A program made the position numbers and the translations under genes. This document shows positions 28,699 through 36,600 of a DNA stretch of 64,000 nucleotides, one piece after another; within the stretch, counting starts at the first letter, position 1, and the number at the start of each line of letters is the position of its first letter. Location: NCBI RefSeq assembly GCF_033807575.1, contig NC_084729.1, positions 4,216,001 through 4,280,000 on the forward strand, read 5' to 3'. The DNA is from Cydia pomonella. Taxonomy: Eukaryota > Arthropoda > Insecta > Lepidoptera > Tortricidae. The notes under the pieces were generated by a model, which was not told the DNA's origin, ran no database searches, and saw only the letters and a program-made list of their open reading frames with translations.

Positions 28699-31058
28699 CG
28701 AGGCTTTGCTCCGTGGTCGTTAGTGCTAGAAAGCTGAAATTTGGCATGGATATATAAATCAATAAAGCCGACAAAGTCGTATAATAAAATCTAAAAATTT
28801 AATTTTTTTTAGGGTACCTCCCCTACACGTAAAGTGGGGGTGATTTTTTTTTTTTGTTTCAACCCTAGAGTGTGGGATATCGTTGGAAAGGTCTTTCAAA
28901 ACTAATACGGGTTTTCAAGAAACATTTTTTGATAAAGTGAATATATTCGGAGATAATCGCTCCGAAAGAAAAAAAAATGTGTCCCCCCCCTCTAATTTTT
29001 GAACCATAGGTCCAAAAAATATGAAAAAAATCGTGGAAGTAGAGCTTAAGAAAGACATTAAATGAAAACTATAGCGGACATGATCAGTTTAGCTGTTTTT
29101 GAGGTATCGCAAAAAGTTTTCCCTTCATAGTAAAAAGACTTACTTTAATTAGGTACTGATTATACAAATTTGCCTATTTGTTTAACTCGGGTGAAAGGTA
29201 CCATTTACTACACTTTAAGCTCCAGTTTAGCTTATTGTGACGGAAGAGTAACTACGGAACCCTACACTGAGCGTGGCCCGACATGCTCTTGGCCGGTTAT
29301 TTTTTGGTATTAAAGTTGAATTTTAGGGCAACTTTTAATTAATATAGAACATAATACGAGCGTTTCAAAAAATTGGAAACAACCCTATTCCCACGGAGAT
29401 TGCAAGACTGCAACAAATCTTCTGCCATACACGTTACAAGCCAGTGATGAATACCCCGGCCATTCTCAAAAAATTATGTCTATTAATTAATTTCCGCGAC
29501 CCACACGCAAAAATTAGACGCAAGGACGCAACCGCAGACATATTCTCAGAGAACGACCCGCCCCATGAATGATACGGATGGATATCTTACCACTGCCTGC
29601 CGCCGGACTATGTTAGCGAGGTACCGGCCTCTTCTAGAAGCTGGTAACAATACGCTACCGGGTACTACTTCATCCCCTGTCTGGAATAATACAAATGTTG
29701 GATAAGATACATACCCGAAGCAGCCAATAATATCTGACTAGAAGATGCAAAAGCATACGCAACTTGAAAAAATGTCGGTAACGGGCAAAATCAAAAGAAG
29801 AACATGTCATTAATCATATTCTGAAGTATAACTGCCTAATGCAGAAGTAAAATTAATTACTTATGACTCCCAAAATTTATTCAGTTGGTGATCGATCGTA
29901 ATATCTTCCTTAGGATGTGCCACCTAAGGAAGATATTACGCAGATTTAACCTGATGGTGGCAAAAGGCCACGTTTTCTTTCAGGATGTATACAAGAAACG
30001 AGCCTGCGTATAAAAGAATAAAAAGTATAAAAGAAATAACGCGTATAAAAAAACGCAAAAAGTCATATTATCCATACAATCCGGTCTGCGAAAAGAATGC
30101 AGTCTGACTGCTGCCTTAGGCTCAAAAACATCATTTCTAAATATGGTCGTACAGGCTATCGCTAGATTTCGTGGTAAATAGGTGGGTGAAAGTGTGATAA
30201 TAAGAAATAAATATTGAATATTATAAGACCATTTTGACGACCGGTCTGGCCTAGTGGGTAGTGACCCTGCCTATGAAGCCGATGGTCCTGGCTGCGAATC
30301 CCGGTAAGGGCATTCAAACAAAGGGATCCGGAAATTATGACGTTTACTTAACACTTGCACAGGCTGGGCTACGAAAATCACTGCCAACTTAGGTCGGTCT
30401 GACTCTAAACAAAAATTATTTTATACATAGAAAACACCCATAACTCAGGAACAAATATTTGTCTTAAACACAAACAAATGCCCTTACCAGGATTCGAACC
30501 TGGGACCTCCTACATCTCTACGCAACAGGTAAGGAGGCCGTTAACCTTTTGAACGCTTTATATTTTAAACACAAACATCACTCAACGTCAGTGTTGTGCA
30601 GCATTAGACACATTTTTGAAAGGAGTACCTTTCTGACAAATTAACTAAACTTTTATTTTAAATCGAGACACTGATAGGCAGAATACCTACCTTACATAAA
30701 ATATTTGTTCTTAAGAACTATGTAAGTGACAATTAAATAGTTTAAATACCTGGCAGTATAAAAACTTTTAAAGCCGGACCAGAAATATATGATCATTGTC
30801 AAGAGGGCGCTGTTATTCTCATGTATAGGGTGACAGTTCAGTTAAGTATGAAAAAAAATAGTTCTCCGCAATATGGCGCGTGATCATATATTACTGGTCA
30901 AGCTTTAATATTTAGCTCTATGGTGTGGACCAAGAAACTTGCAGCTTAATTCGTCCAAGTCATAAGTTGTGGAAAAATTTAGTACTTACCGGTGGATACC
31001 CGCATTTTATTAAATTGACTATGCTTAAAATATATAACACTATGTGCACCGTCCCCAT
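20744..31058 (-). CDS. novel secreted cysteine-rich, probably GPI-anchored protein (7 exons)
   Basis: Minus-strand join of 30990-31058, 27797-27835, 26803-26983, 25615-25782, 24609-24763, 22691-22818 and 20744-20892. All splice sites are GT-AG and all phases agree (0, 0, 1, 1, 0, 1), strong evidence for one gene. Exon 1 encodes a signal peptide (MGTVHIVLYILSIVNLIKCG). A charged helical region follows (KKKVDVLSEELLPYIIAEQE), then a domain with Cys at YRCP, LLCE, DACL, FFCN, YGCA, TKCS, VCDHWNPC and NRCD. The C-terminus ends in a small/hydrophobic tail (ALTTGSLGLAPLLAAP) without a charged end, like a GPI signal. A single extra G in exon 6 shifts the frame. No family is recognised. Function unknown. 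Confidence 0.65.
20893..21654 (-). other. intron sequence, no gene recognised
   Basis: AT-rich intron of the minus-strand gene; nothing identifiable. Confidence 0.4.
21655..21990 (+). pseudogene. RTE-type LINE ORF2 C-terminal relic
   Basis: One plus-strand frame encodes MDGRRPRGPSPTRW, then an in-frame stop, then DQISAQMDIALRNAFHKASD and WEKWRAAIG, the typical C-terminal tail of RTE-like reverse transcriptases. The frame is broken and nothing upstream survives. Confidence 0.6.
22227..22378. mobile_element. MITE with TGGGTGCSTAGC ends
   Basis: TGGGTGCCTAGCCAAGGTGA at the left is mirrored by TAGCTACGCACCCA at the right. The interior contains CGCTACGACAACAAAACGC and its near complement GCGTTTCGTTCGCTACGG. 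Confidence 0.6.
22379..22690 (-). pseudogene. two decayed tandem copies of the next exon
   Basis: Two ~135-bp units downstream (minus sense) of exon 6 keep recognisable coding: YGHWNPRQISYMFSLPSPDV AAPASDLW and CDHWNACQIG. The donors are lost (GTGTGAAG instead of GTAAGT), and the last copy has stops. They look like tandem duplicates of exon plus flanking intron that degenerated. Confidence 0.65.
22691..22818 (-). CDS. GPI-like gene exon 6, carrying an apparent +1 frameshift
   Basis: Acceptor CAACAG, donor GTAAGT. The start reads TYKYVTELDPDRE, the rest reads VCDHWNPCQIGYIFSLPSPD MATPASELW in the next frame. One G too many in CGGGAGGGTGTG explains the shift; the decayed sister copies have the shorter form. 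An alternative acceptor (ACCCAG) 34 bases inside the exon would restore the frame without a frameshift. Confidence 0.55.
22871..22989. mobile_element. PIF/Harbinger-type MITE, TSD TTA
   Basis: CCCCCTTATTCATAAACGTG and its inverse CACGTTTATGAATAAGGGGG-like right end flank 119 bp. TTA borders both sides, the usual PIF/Harbinger duplication. Confidence 0.75.
23090..23230 (+). repeat. LINE-like 3' tail and (CT)n microsatellite
   Basis: TTGTACGCCACTTTTGGCAG ... AAGATCGATCATTGTATCTG ... CACAAATAAATAAT looks like a retroposon 3' UTR; attribution to a CR1-type LINE is a tentative recollection. It is followed by about 44 bp of CT repeat (23187-23230). Confidence 0.5.
23231..23599. other. intron sequence, no gene recognised
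   Basis: No recognisable coding or repeat structure was found between the microsatellite and the LINE relic. Confidence 0.35.
23600..23905 (-). pseudogene. LINE (RTE-like) ORF2 C-terminal relic
   Basis: The minus strand encodes TQILHFFGHVSR, a stop, then DATSIERLGVQGRMGDGKVR GKSSMRCTNQIKATV, characteristic of endonuclease/reverse-transcriptase tails from insect LINEs. Stops and the missing upstream part show it is dead. Confidence 0.65.
23906..24608. other. intron sequence, no gene recognised
   Basis: No recognisable feature, apart from T-rich stretches near 24590 that lie next to the exon 5 donor of the minus-strand gene. Confidence 0.35.
24609..24763 (-). CDS. GPI-like gene exon 5
   Basis: Acceptor CTTCTCAG, donor GTGAGT. 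Encodes HKIEGPDLPRNGTTVYGCAP IERTSFNYTTTKC and a tail ending HYRYYPDR. Contains two Cys and candidate N-glycosylation sites (NGT, NYT). Confidence 0.75.
24888..25515 (-). mobile_element. tRNA-headed SINE split by a palindromic insertion
   Basis: Read on the minus strand, the head (25376-25515) has CCGGTCTAGCCTAGTGGGTG (A-box region) and GGTCCTGGGTTCGAATCCCG (B box). The tail (24888-24985) carries GGCTTAGTCAATTTGTGTAA. The two halves are separated by about 390 bp bounded by TTAA. Confidence 0.75.
24986..25376. repeat. TTAA-bounded insertion with ~55-bp inverted core arms
   Basis: CCAAAATCTGATATTCGAAG CCCCATAA ... ATGGTTTTAAATGCA (about 25091-25155) is mirrored by TGCATTTAAAACCATAC ... TTATGGGGCTTCAAATATCA GATTTTGG (about 25207-25262). 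TTAA stands at both borders, but the extreme ends do not match each other. Confidence 0.6.
25615..25782 (-). CDS. GPI-like gene exon 4
   Basis: Acceptor ATATTTCCAG, donor GTAAGT. Encodes LMYRCPANRAPKEPDGSGVL LCEDDITPSQIMYDACLSAE and a tail NKYFFCN, with four Cys. The GC-rich third positions contrast with the flanking introns. Confidence 0.75.
26013..26215 (+). mobile_element. truncated GGTTCCGTA-family repeat
   Basis: Begins CGGCCGAGTGCAAGTCGGAC and GGGTTCCGTGCC and follows the left part of 19911-20736 until it breaks near 26210. Confidence 0.65.
26222..26270 (-). mobile_element. internal fragment of the poly(A) SINE
   Basis: CCGGCAGGAACACAACACGA and GTAGGGTCTAGTGTTATT are the reverse complement of the middle of the SINEs at 18305 and 31738. 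Confidence 0.55.
26280..26390 (-). pseudogene. decayed partial copy of exon 3 of the GPI-like gene
   Basis: The minus strand encodes RVMTAIQNAEKGVTIAEMRN KPPLIIRK, almost the same as the end of the exon at 26803-26983, but the upstream half and the donor are missing. It lies about 400 bp downstream of the functional exon. Confidence 0.65.
26803..26983 (-). CDS. GPI-like gene exon 3
   Basis: Acceptor TTTTTGTAG, donor GTAACA. Encodes MNAEAKKKVDVLSEELLPYI IAEQERRTTLHKRVMTAIQN GEKGVTIAEMRNKPPLIIRK, a charged, probably helical segment without Cys. Starts in phase 0 and ends in phase 1. Confidence 0.7.
27403..27606. mobile_element. probable hAT-like MITE with CAGTGGCGG ends
   Basis: CAGTGGCGGGACAAGC at the left is mirrored by CGCCGCCACTG at the right, with a GC-rich right half. 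A clear 8-bp duplication was not found. Confidence 0.45.
27797..27835 (-). CDS. GPI-like gene exon 2 (39 nt)
   Basis: Acceptor TTAATTATTTACAG, donor GTAAAC. Encodes DGTGIKFNKDADR in phase 0. Its small size makes it the least certain exon, but it joins its neighbours without frame change. Confidence 0.55.
27894..28032. mobile_element. MITE with ~35-bp inverted arms (AGCGGCCAAGGTG)
   Basis: CATCAGATATATCGGAGCGG CCAAGGTG is mirrored by CACCTTGGCCGCTCTGATAT ATCTGGTG. It ends near AGTCGCGAC and GGCGACT. Confidence 0.7.
28199..29385. mobile_element. TA-flanked Tc1/mariner-like non-autonomous element
   Basis: GGGTTGTTTCCA and the inverted TGGAAACAACCC form the ends, each bordered by TA. The interior is mostly occupied by a GGTTCCGTA-family repeat. 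No transposase frame. Confidence 0.65.
28592..29303 (-). mobile_element. GGTTCCGTA-family repeat with GTCT microsatellite
   Basis: Starts TAGGGTTCCGTAGCCAAATG, has (GTCT)n at about 28646-28698 and ends GACATGCTCTTGGCCGGTT. Closely matches 54207-54840 plus 58023-58120, and in reverse 39453-40095. Confidence 0.75.
29386..30235. other. intron sequence with a small hairpin palindrome
   Basis: No gene recognised. At 29897-29940, CGTAATATCTTCCTTAGG and its exact complement are separated by eight bases. Confidence 0.45.
30236..30510. mobile_element. two tRNA-headed SINE fragments in opposite orientation
   Basis: 30236-30330 is a plus-strand head with CCGGTCTGGCCTAGTGGGTA and a B-box-like region. 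30423-30510 is a minus-strand fragment with AAATGCCCTTACCAGGATTC. Together they make an inverted pair. Confidence 0.6.
30772..30904. mobile_element. TTAA-flanked MITE (AGCCGGACCAGAAATATATG)
   Basis: AGCCGGACCAGAAATATATG ATCA is mirrored by TGATCATATATTACTGGTCA AGCT. TTAA borders both ends, as for piggyBac-type elements. Confidence 0.65.
30990..31058 (-). CDS. GPI-like gene exon 1 (signal peptide)
   Basis: ATG at 31058 opens 23 codons MGTVHIVLYILSIVNLIKCG YPP ending in a perfect donor GTAAGT. The hydrophobic core is a textbook signal peptide. Phase 0. Confidence 0.65.
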
Positions 31059-31260
31059 TTTGAATCGCCCGATGACTAACAGGCGAAAAAGTATAAAACT
31101 CTAATCAAAAGTAATTGGACCAATTACTTAAGAAACTTGTTATTTTTTACGATTTATTTTAGATACGAACGAACAATAAAATCTTACGTTTTCGTCAAGT
31201 TGGTATACAAGCCTTGTCACGCAACTTTGAACGTAATGGTTATATTCTCTTTGCTTTGAT

Positions 31261-31430
31261 CCAATGCCGGATTTAGAGGTCTGGAGGCCTCGGGCAATAA
31301 AGGAGTGGAGGCCCCCTGGCCCCAAATTTTTTCCAAAATTTAAAATGTTCCGAATTCTCTATTGTGGGGGCCCCTCTTTTGTGGAGGCCCGGGGCAGTAG
31401 CCCCGGTTGCCCTCCCCTAAATCCGGCCCT
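31261..31430. mobile_element. hAT-type MITE with TSD GCTTTGAT
   Basis: GCCGGATTTAGAGG at the left is mirrored by CCCCTAAATCCGGC at the right, and GCTTTGAT (31253-31260, 31431-31438) is a perfect 8-bp duplication. It lies about 200 bp upstream of the GPI-like gene start. Confidence 0.8.
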
Positions 31431-31737
31431 GCTTTGATAGCATCTGACGTTCTCGCAAATTTTCCATAGCTAGAAAAAGACAAATGTGATTACCGCACGG
31501 TCGGATACGAGGTTTCCGATGGTCCAATGTCATTCTGACCGTGATCGACGCACAATTCGATGGAAAACTTTCACTTACAACACGGAGCACTCGCATTGTT
31601 TGAAAGTCTCGTCGAAGTCGAAAATGGTGATAAAGTATCACGTATGTGGCAGTAAAGCCCCGGACCCGGGTACGTCCTTAAACTACGTCCAAAAAAGAGG
31701 TATGGGCATTGTGAATGTCATCTCGCTTTGTGTGGTA
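31431..31737. other. intergenic, no gene recognised
   Basis: Short opposite-strand open stretches exist but show no family resemblance. Confidence 0.35.
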
Positions 31738-32022
31738 GGGCACAGCCAGTGGATGTCATTCCAGATCTAGAGCAGAGCCCAACTGGGGAAGTACCTCCAC
31801 CTTACAGAAAACCGCAGCTAAATAACACTAGACCCTACTCATAGTGTTGTGTTCCTGCCGGTGAGTAAGCTTGCCAGAGAGCTCAACGAGGGGGGGGCGG
31901 GTTTAGGGTCAGCAACGTGCATGTAACTCCTCTGGAGTTGCAGGCGTACATAGGCTACGGAGACTGCTTATCATCAGACGGGCCGTATGCTTGTTTGCCA
32001 CCGACGTAGTATTAAGAAAAAA
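31738..32022 (+). mobile_element. poly(A)-ended SINE, near full length
   Basis: GGGCACAGCCAGTGGATGTC through CCACCGACGTAGTATTAAGA and an A-run. Best-preserved relative of the copy at 18305-18590. Confidence 0.75.
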
Positions 32023-33440
32023 AAAGCGCCCACCTGCAGGCGAAAAGCAAAGGTCTAAAGTCGTCCTGGTCCTAGCCGGGAGTCGGAAACTAGCATGGTC
32101 ACATTGGTCGGAAGTCTTGTGTCCGACCGTGATGTAAAAACTTTACCCGCAGAGTATATAATATGGCAACTACAACTTATAAGTAAGAATAAAAAAACTA
32201 CACTCATCCCTTTCTTTTGGGTGATAGAGTCTGGCTACCGAAATATTACACAAATTTTTGGCGGGAAATTAAATAAATCTTCGGCTGATCACACTTTGTG
32301 TAGTAGGAGTTATAGTGTTGATACTAGAACATATTTTTGATTTTCTGTGCACACGTAAGGTACCTAAGGAAATCAGTTAAATATACGTTGTCGTGCACTC
32401 AAAATCAGCTCACATAATTTCTACCACTATGTAAAATATAAAGACATATATAGACATGTTTTGCCAAGATATTTTTATATATTTTATATTGTTAAATCAA
32501 ATTACTACTGACCAGTCACTTCACTCCACAGATTTCTTCTATATATTGGTTTTCAGTAACTCGTTACGTTCCAATGTTTGGATTTTATTGATATTTTCCA
32601 GTAGGTAATTAAAGTAATAGTAATAGAGCACCAACCTACTAAATTGTTTACGACTTGTAAACAAAAATATAGCAGTTTTTCGCTATGTAAAGCGTTGTAA
32701 CGCTTCACGTCAACTTAGCACATTGTCGTAATTATTTACGAGCTTAAATAATAGTTTGCGGACCCCACTCGGTATAGTCATTATTAATATTATTTAAAAT
32801 AAACCCCTTATAAGCCGCGAACAATTTGAATGAATGACATAAATTGACTAGAACGCAAAGAGCATATAATCACTACGTTCTAACTAGAACGTAGTGATTA
32901 TATGCTCTTTGATAAATTGACAACAGCCTTTAGGTTTTTTCTAATTATAGACAATTGGTGATACAACAAGGAAAAATCTGTCAACAATATTTGGCTAGCC
33001 AGACTCTAGTACGAGCGTAAGGCGAAGCATGTCTATTTTTTTTTTAATGCGTCAGTCCTGGGTCAAACTTTAATGTAATCTGTGGTAGTTTCGTCCATAG
33101 GAGGTAGGTGTGAAAAAGTTAAAACCATTTATGCCGCCTTTTCGCCAATGGTTAGCCATCACATTATGCTAAATAATAATTATATTAAAAAGTTTATTTA
33201 TTTATTGAGTTAAAAAGAAACGCAAAATCATCTTGACTAAAAATCATTTTAGAATATCAGCATGTGTGTTTAATCATTATTTAATTTTGACGTGAAATTA
33301 AACGAAACTTTCGTTGAAATGAAATGACAGAAGAACAATGATGGCGTCGTTTCGATGTTGTAGCGGCATGTAGAGTAACGTAGCAAGTTTATTTATGTTT
33401 TTCACGTAATTCTCTTAAATTAAACTATAGAAACGCAAGA
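32023..33440. other. intergenic DNA upstream of the zinc-finger gene
   Basis: AT-rich. Contains the 56-bp near-perfect palindrome described separately. No convincing TATA box was picked out near the ATG at 33441. Confidence 0.4.
32856..32911. repeat. 56-bp palindrome, 27-bp perfect arms
   Basis: CAAAGAGCATATAATCACTA CGTTCTA is followed after only two bases by its exact complement. Flanking AAATTGA repeats lie on both sides (32841 and 32914). Confidence 0.85.
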
Positions 33441-33617
33441 ATGGAGAGGTTTACAATATCTAAGTCTGAAAAGCAGACAATTTATGAAATTTACCGGGCT
33501 TGTCGACTTTGCGGCGCCGGCGGAGGCTATCGGATGCCTATCATCCAAAACATAATCGATTTAGACAGTTCCGAACTAGAATTGCGGCAGAAAATACAAG
33601 AATGCTTACAACTAGAG
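33441..33617 (+). CDS. zinc-finger gene exon 1 (ZAD, first half)
   Basis: ATG in the context AAGAATGGAG; encodes CRLCGAGGGYRMPIIQN. The donor is GAG|GTAAAG, phase 0. Confidence 0.8.
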
Positions 33618-36600
33618 GTAAAGAATTGTATTCTGAATTAATAGAGAACATTGAGCTGTTAACAAATTAGCTATGCGCTTTTGTATCATAACACCTGTGT
33701 TATCGTCGTTCATATTGACGTGTTATTTTGTCTTTATTTGCACCCAAAGGTTGTTTAATTCACGTAAATGTAAATTACATGTTCTTCCGCTCAGTAATGC
33801 CTTGTGTATTAAATGTTATAGAACCACATACGCTAAACCACTTTTTTTACTACTTTCTTTTTTATACAAATTAGGGTTACATGTTACATACATTACATAC
33901 ACCTTGAGAGTCTATTCCTTATTAATACCTTGTAATATTATAATTTGTAGTCAATATAATAGTTACATAAATAGTGATTCATATTAGAATTAGACATTTC
34001 ATCAACAATTTTACATTCAATTAATCATCATTCATAAAAATTTTTTAGGCATATTGTTGTTAGTCTAAACTAAAATCTTGCTGTCTGCACCCAAATAAAG
34101 GCTGAAAATCTTCATCATAAACAAATGATTATTTAAGCTTTCAATACATATAGACACATCTTTAACTCTTTAATGGGCAAACTTCATTTTTAAATGCCAG
34201 AATGACCAGTCAACCAACAATGATTTTAATATTATTATTATTTGTAAAGCAGGCAGGGAGTTGAAAAAACTGATAATGCTGTATCCAGAGTCATCAATAA
34301 AGTTTTCAGTGTTGAGTAGAATTTGAATTGTGCGCATCTAATTTATTCTTAAACTCATTGACACTTTGGGCCGATACTATATCCTCTGGGAGTTTGTTCC
34401 AAACTTTGACCACTCTGTTGCTAAAGAAGTGTCTATGAGGATTTTTGTAGGACCTGCGAGACACCAGCTTATACTGATGACCTCTCAAACTTCATTTCAA
34501 AATGACAGGGTTAAATTTTCCATAAGATCTGATACTAGTCTGACCATTAAAGGGTTAAGCAAAGTTGTTATTATTATTTGTATGGCTTTTCCATATCTTG
34601 GGGCCATGAGGTCCCAGACCTTTGGGGCGTGGTGCTGAAGCCAGCAGTGCAGAAGCTCTTTAAAGCAATTTAATCTAAAAGCGATACATACATTCGGAGA
34701 TGATCCCCGCCAGGTCCAAAAACTATTGCAGGCCAGCAATTTTGTGCTGCAACGGGATCTAAGTTCATAGGCTATTGGTTTGAAAGTTAGATGAACTGAA
34801 TAATGTATTTTTGTAGTTTTGTGAGCCTTTATGAGTGCCACGTCGACTAAGCAGTGATCTATTTTGGTGGAGCTTTAAAATTAATTTCTAATGCCTGTTG
34901 AATATAGGCCATATTCTTTGGGCTGTAATGTTCTGTACTTAGTCAATTTGTGTAATAATGTCCTATAATATTTATTTATTTATAATGTTGCAATACGTGC
35001 CAACGTAGGTACTCCTTTTTGACATTAGTGATTCTAAGCAGAATCTAAGCAGAACCTGCATGCCGCATCTTGTTTCTTTCCAATTTTAAACATGTGTTTG
35101 TTCAACTTGCAGTGTCCTGTCAGTTCTCACAAGAAAGTTCTTACCCTTGACATGTACTTTACAATGTTTTATAATAAGTTTTGTTCATTCCAGGTGCGTC
35201 CAGATGACAGAATGCCTCCTCTCATATGTGAGCTATGTGTTGACAAAGTTAATGACTTCCACCAGTTCTTGGAGCTGACTCGTCAGACCAATGTCAAGAC
35301 AAGAACAAGACTTGGCCTCCCCATTCAGGATATTAAAAAAGGGGAAGTAAGTATAATTCATAAAACATTTTGTTTGTTGCAGGTTGTTAACAATGTGATT
35401 TTCCCTTAATACAGAATAGATAATAGTACTACATAAGAATTCACACTGTCTCGTGTCTATCAAACAATGTTTGACTGAAAAACGCCACAAATAATGGAAT
35501 ATCATTTTAATCTTTAAATTAACACTAACAGACAGGCTATACATGTTAATTGTACAGGAGGCTATAAACATAAGGTACTTACAGTTGTGTGCAATATAAT
35601 AGCAGTACACTCTGCAAGGAAGATCGAAGATCGTCTTATATAAAAGTTTATTTTTTTCTGGATGACTTGGATTTAGATGTAAAGCTTTGATTGGAAATAA
35701 TAGGAAAGATTCTAAATTACAATTATAGTACACAATTGTATTTTTTTCGTAGGGTTTTACGTTTTTATAGGAATTTCCGCAACTTAGTAAAAACAGCCGA
35801 TTTTCATGATATTTTTTTTACTTCCAATATCATTTAAGTAAATGTTACAGTTAATTTTGAAACAATGTCAAGTAATGCAGAATAATTATATAAAAAGATA
35901 CAATGTTATTGATCTAAAGTTATAGCTTTCCCTTAATTTACATTTTCTTATGTACTGCTATTATATTATATTGCACACAACTGTATATCTAGAGCAGTGT
36001 TAACATAATATCACGAGTGAATGAAACTTGGAGTTGTGCCTGTCGTGCCTGAACTTGGAGTCGAACCTGGAGACTTCAAGTAAAAGCTGCTAATCGAAAG
36101 AAATTGCGATTCAGCGCTGTAAAATATATGCAGTTGGCTGTCCATTATAGTATTGAGAAGAGTTAAGGCATGGTGTAGTGGAGGTGTTCATGCCGCCAGG
36201 ATAGCAAATAGAGTTTTAAGAGGCTGTCAACACCCAATGTCCTTGAAATTGATGTTACTTAAACAGTTTTTTAAGAAAGACTATTTGTTTTAGTCAAGTT
36301 AGAAAAATATATGTTCATATTAATTATATTTCAAAGACCGTGGTCGTACTCGATACACGATTGAACGAAATCGGCTCGATAGAAAATAATTGCAAAGATT
36401 GGTCTTAAAATCACAATTAAACGGTTTTATGTCTTTATTGTTTTGACTTATGGGTCTGCAATTAAAATCACAATTTCAAAACATTTATATCTAAACCTTG
36501 GTTGAGTTAAATATTACACTAATAATCCACTTTTTTTCATTTAAATATTTTCCTTATTATTCCCTTGCCCAGGCCCAGTAACATGCGACAGTGCTATCTC

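Noticed and set aside
34497..34841. 114-codon minus-strand frame adjoining the LINE fragment
   Set aside because: No reverse-transcriptase motif can be read in it; treated as intron sequence.
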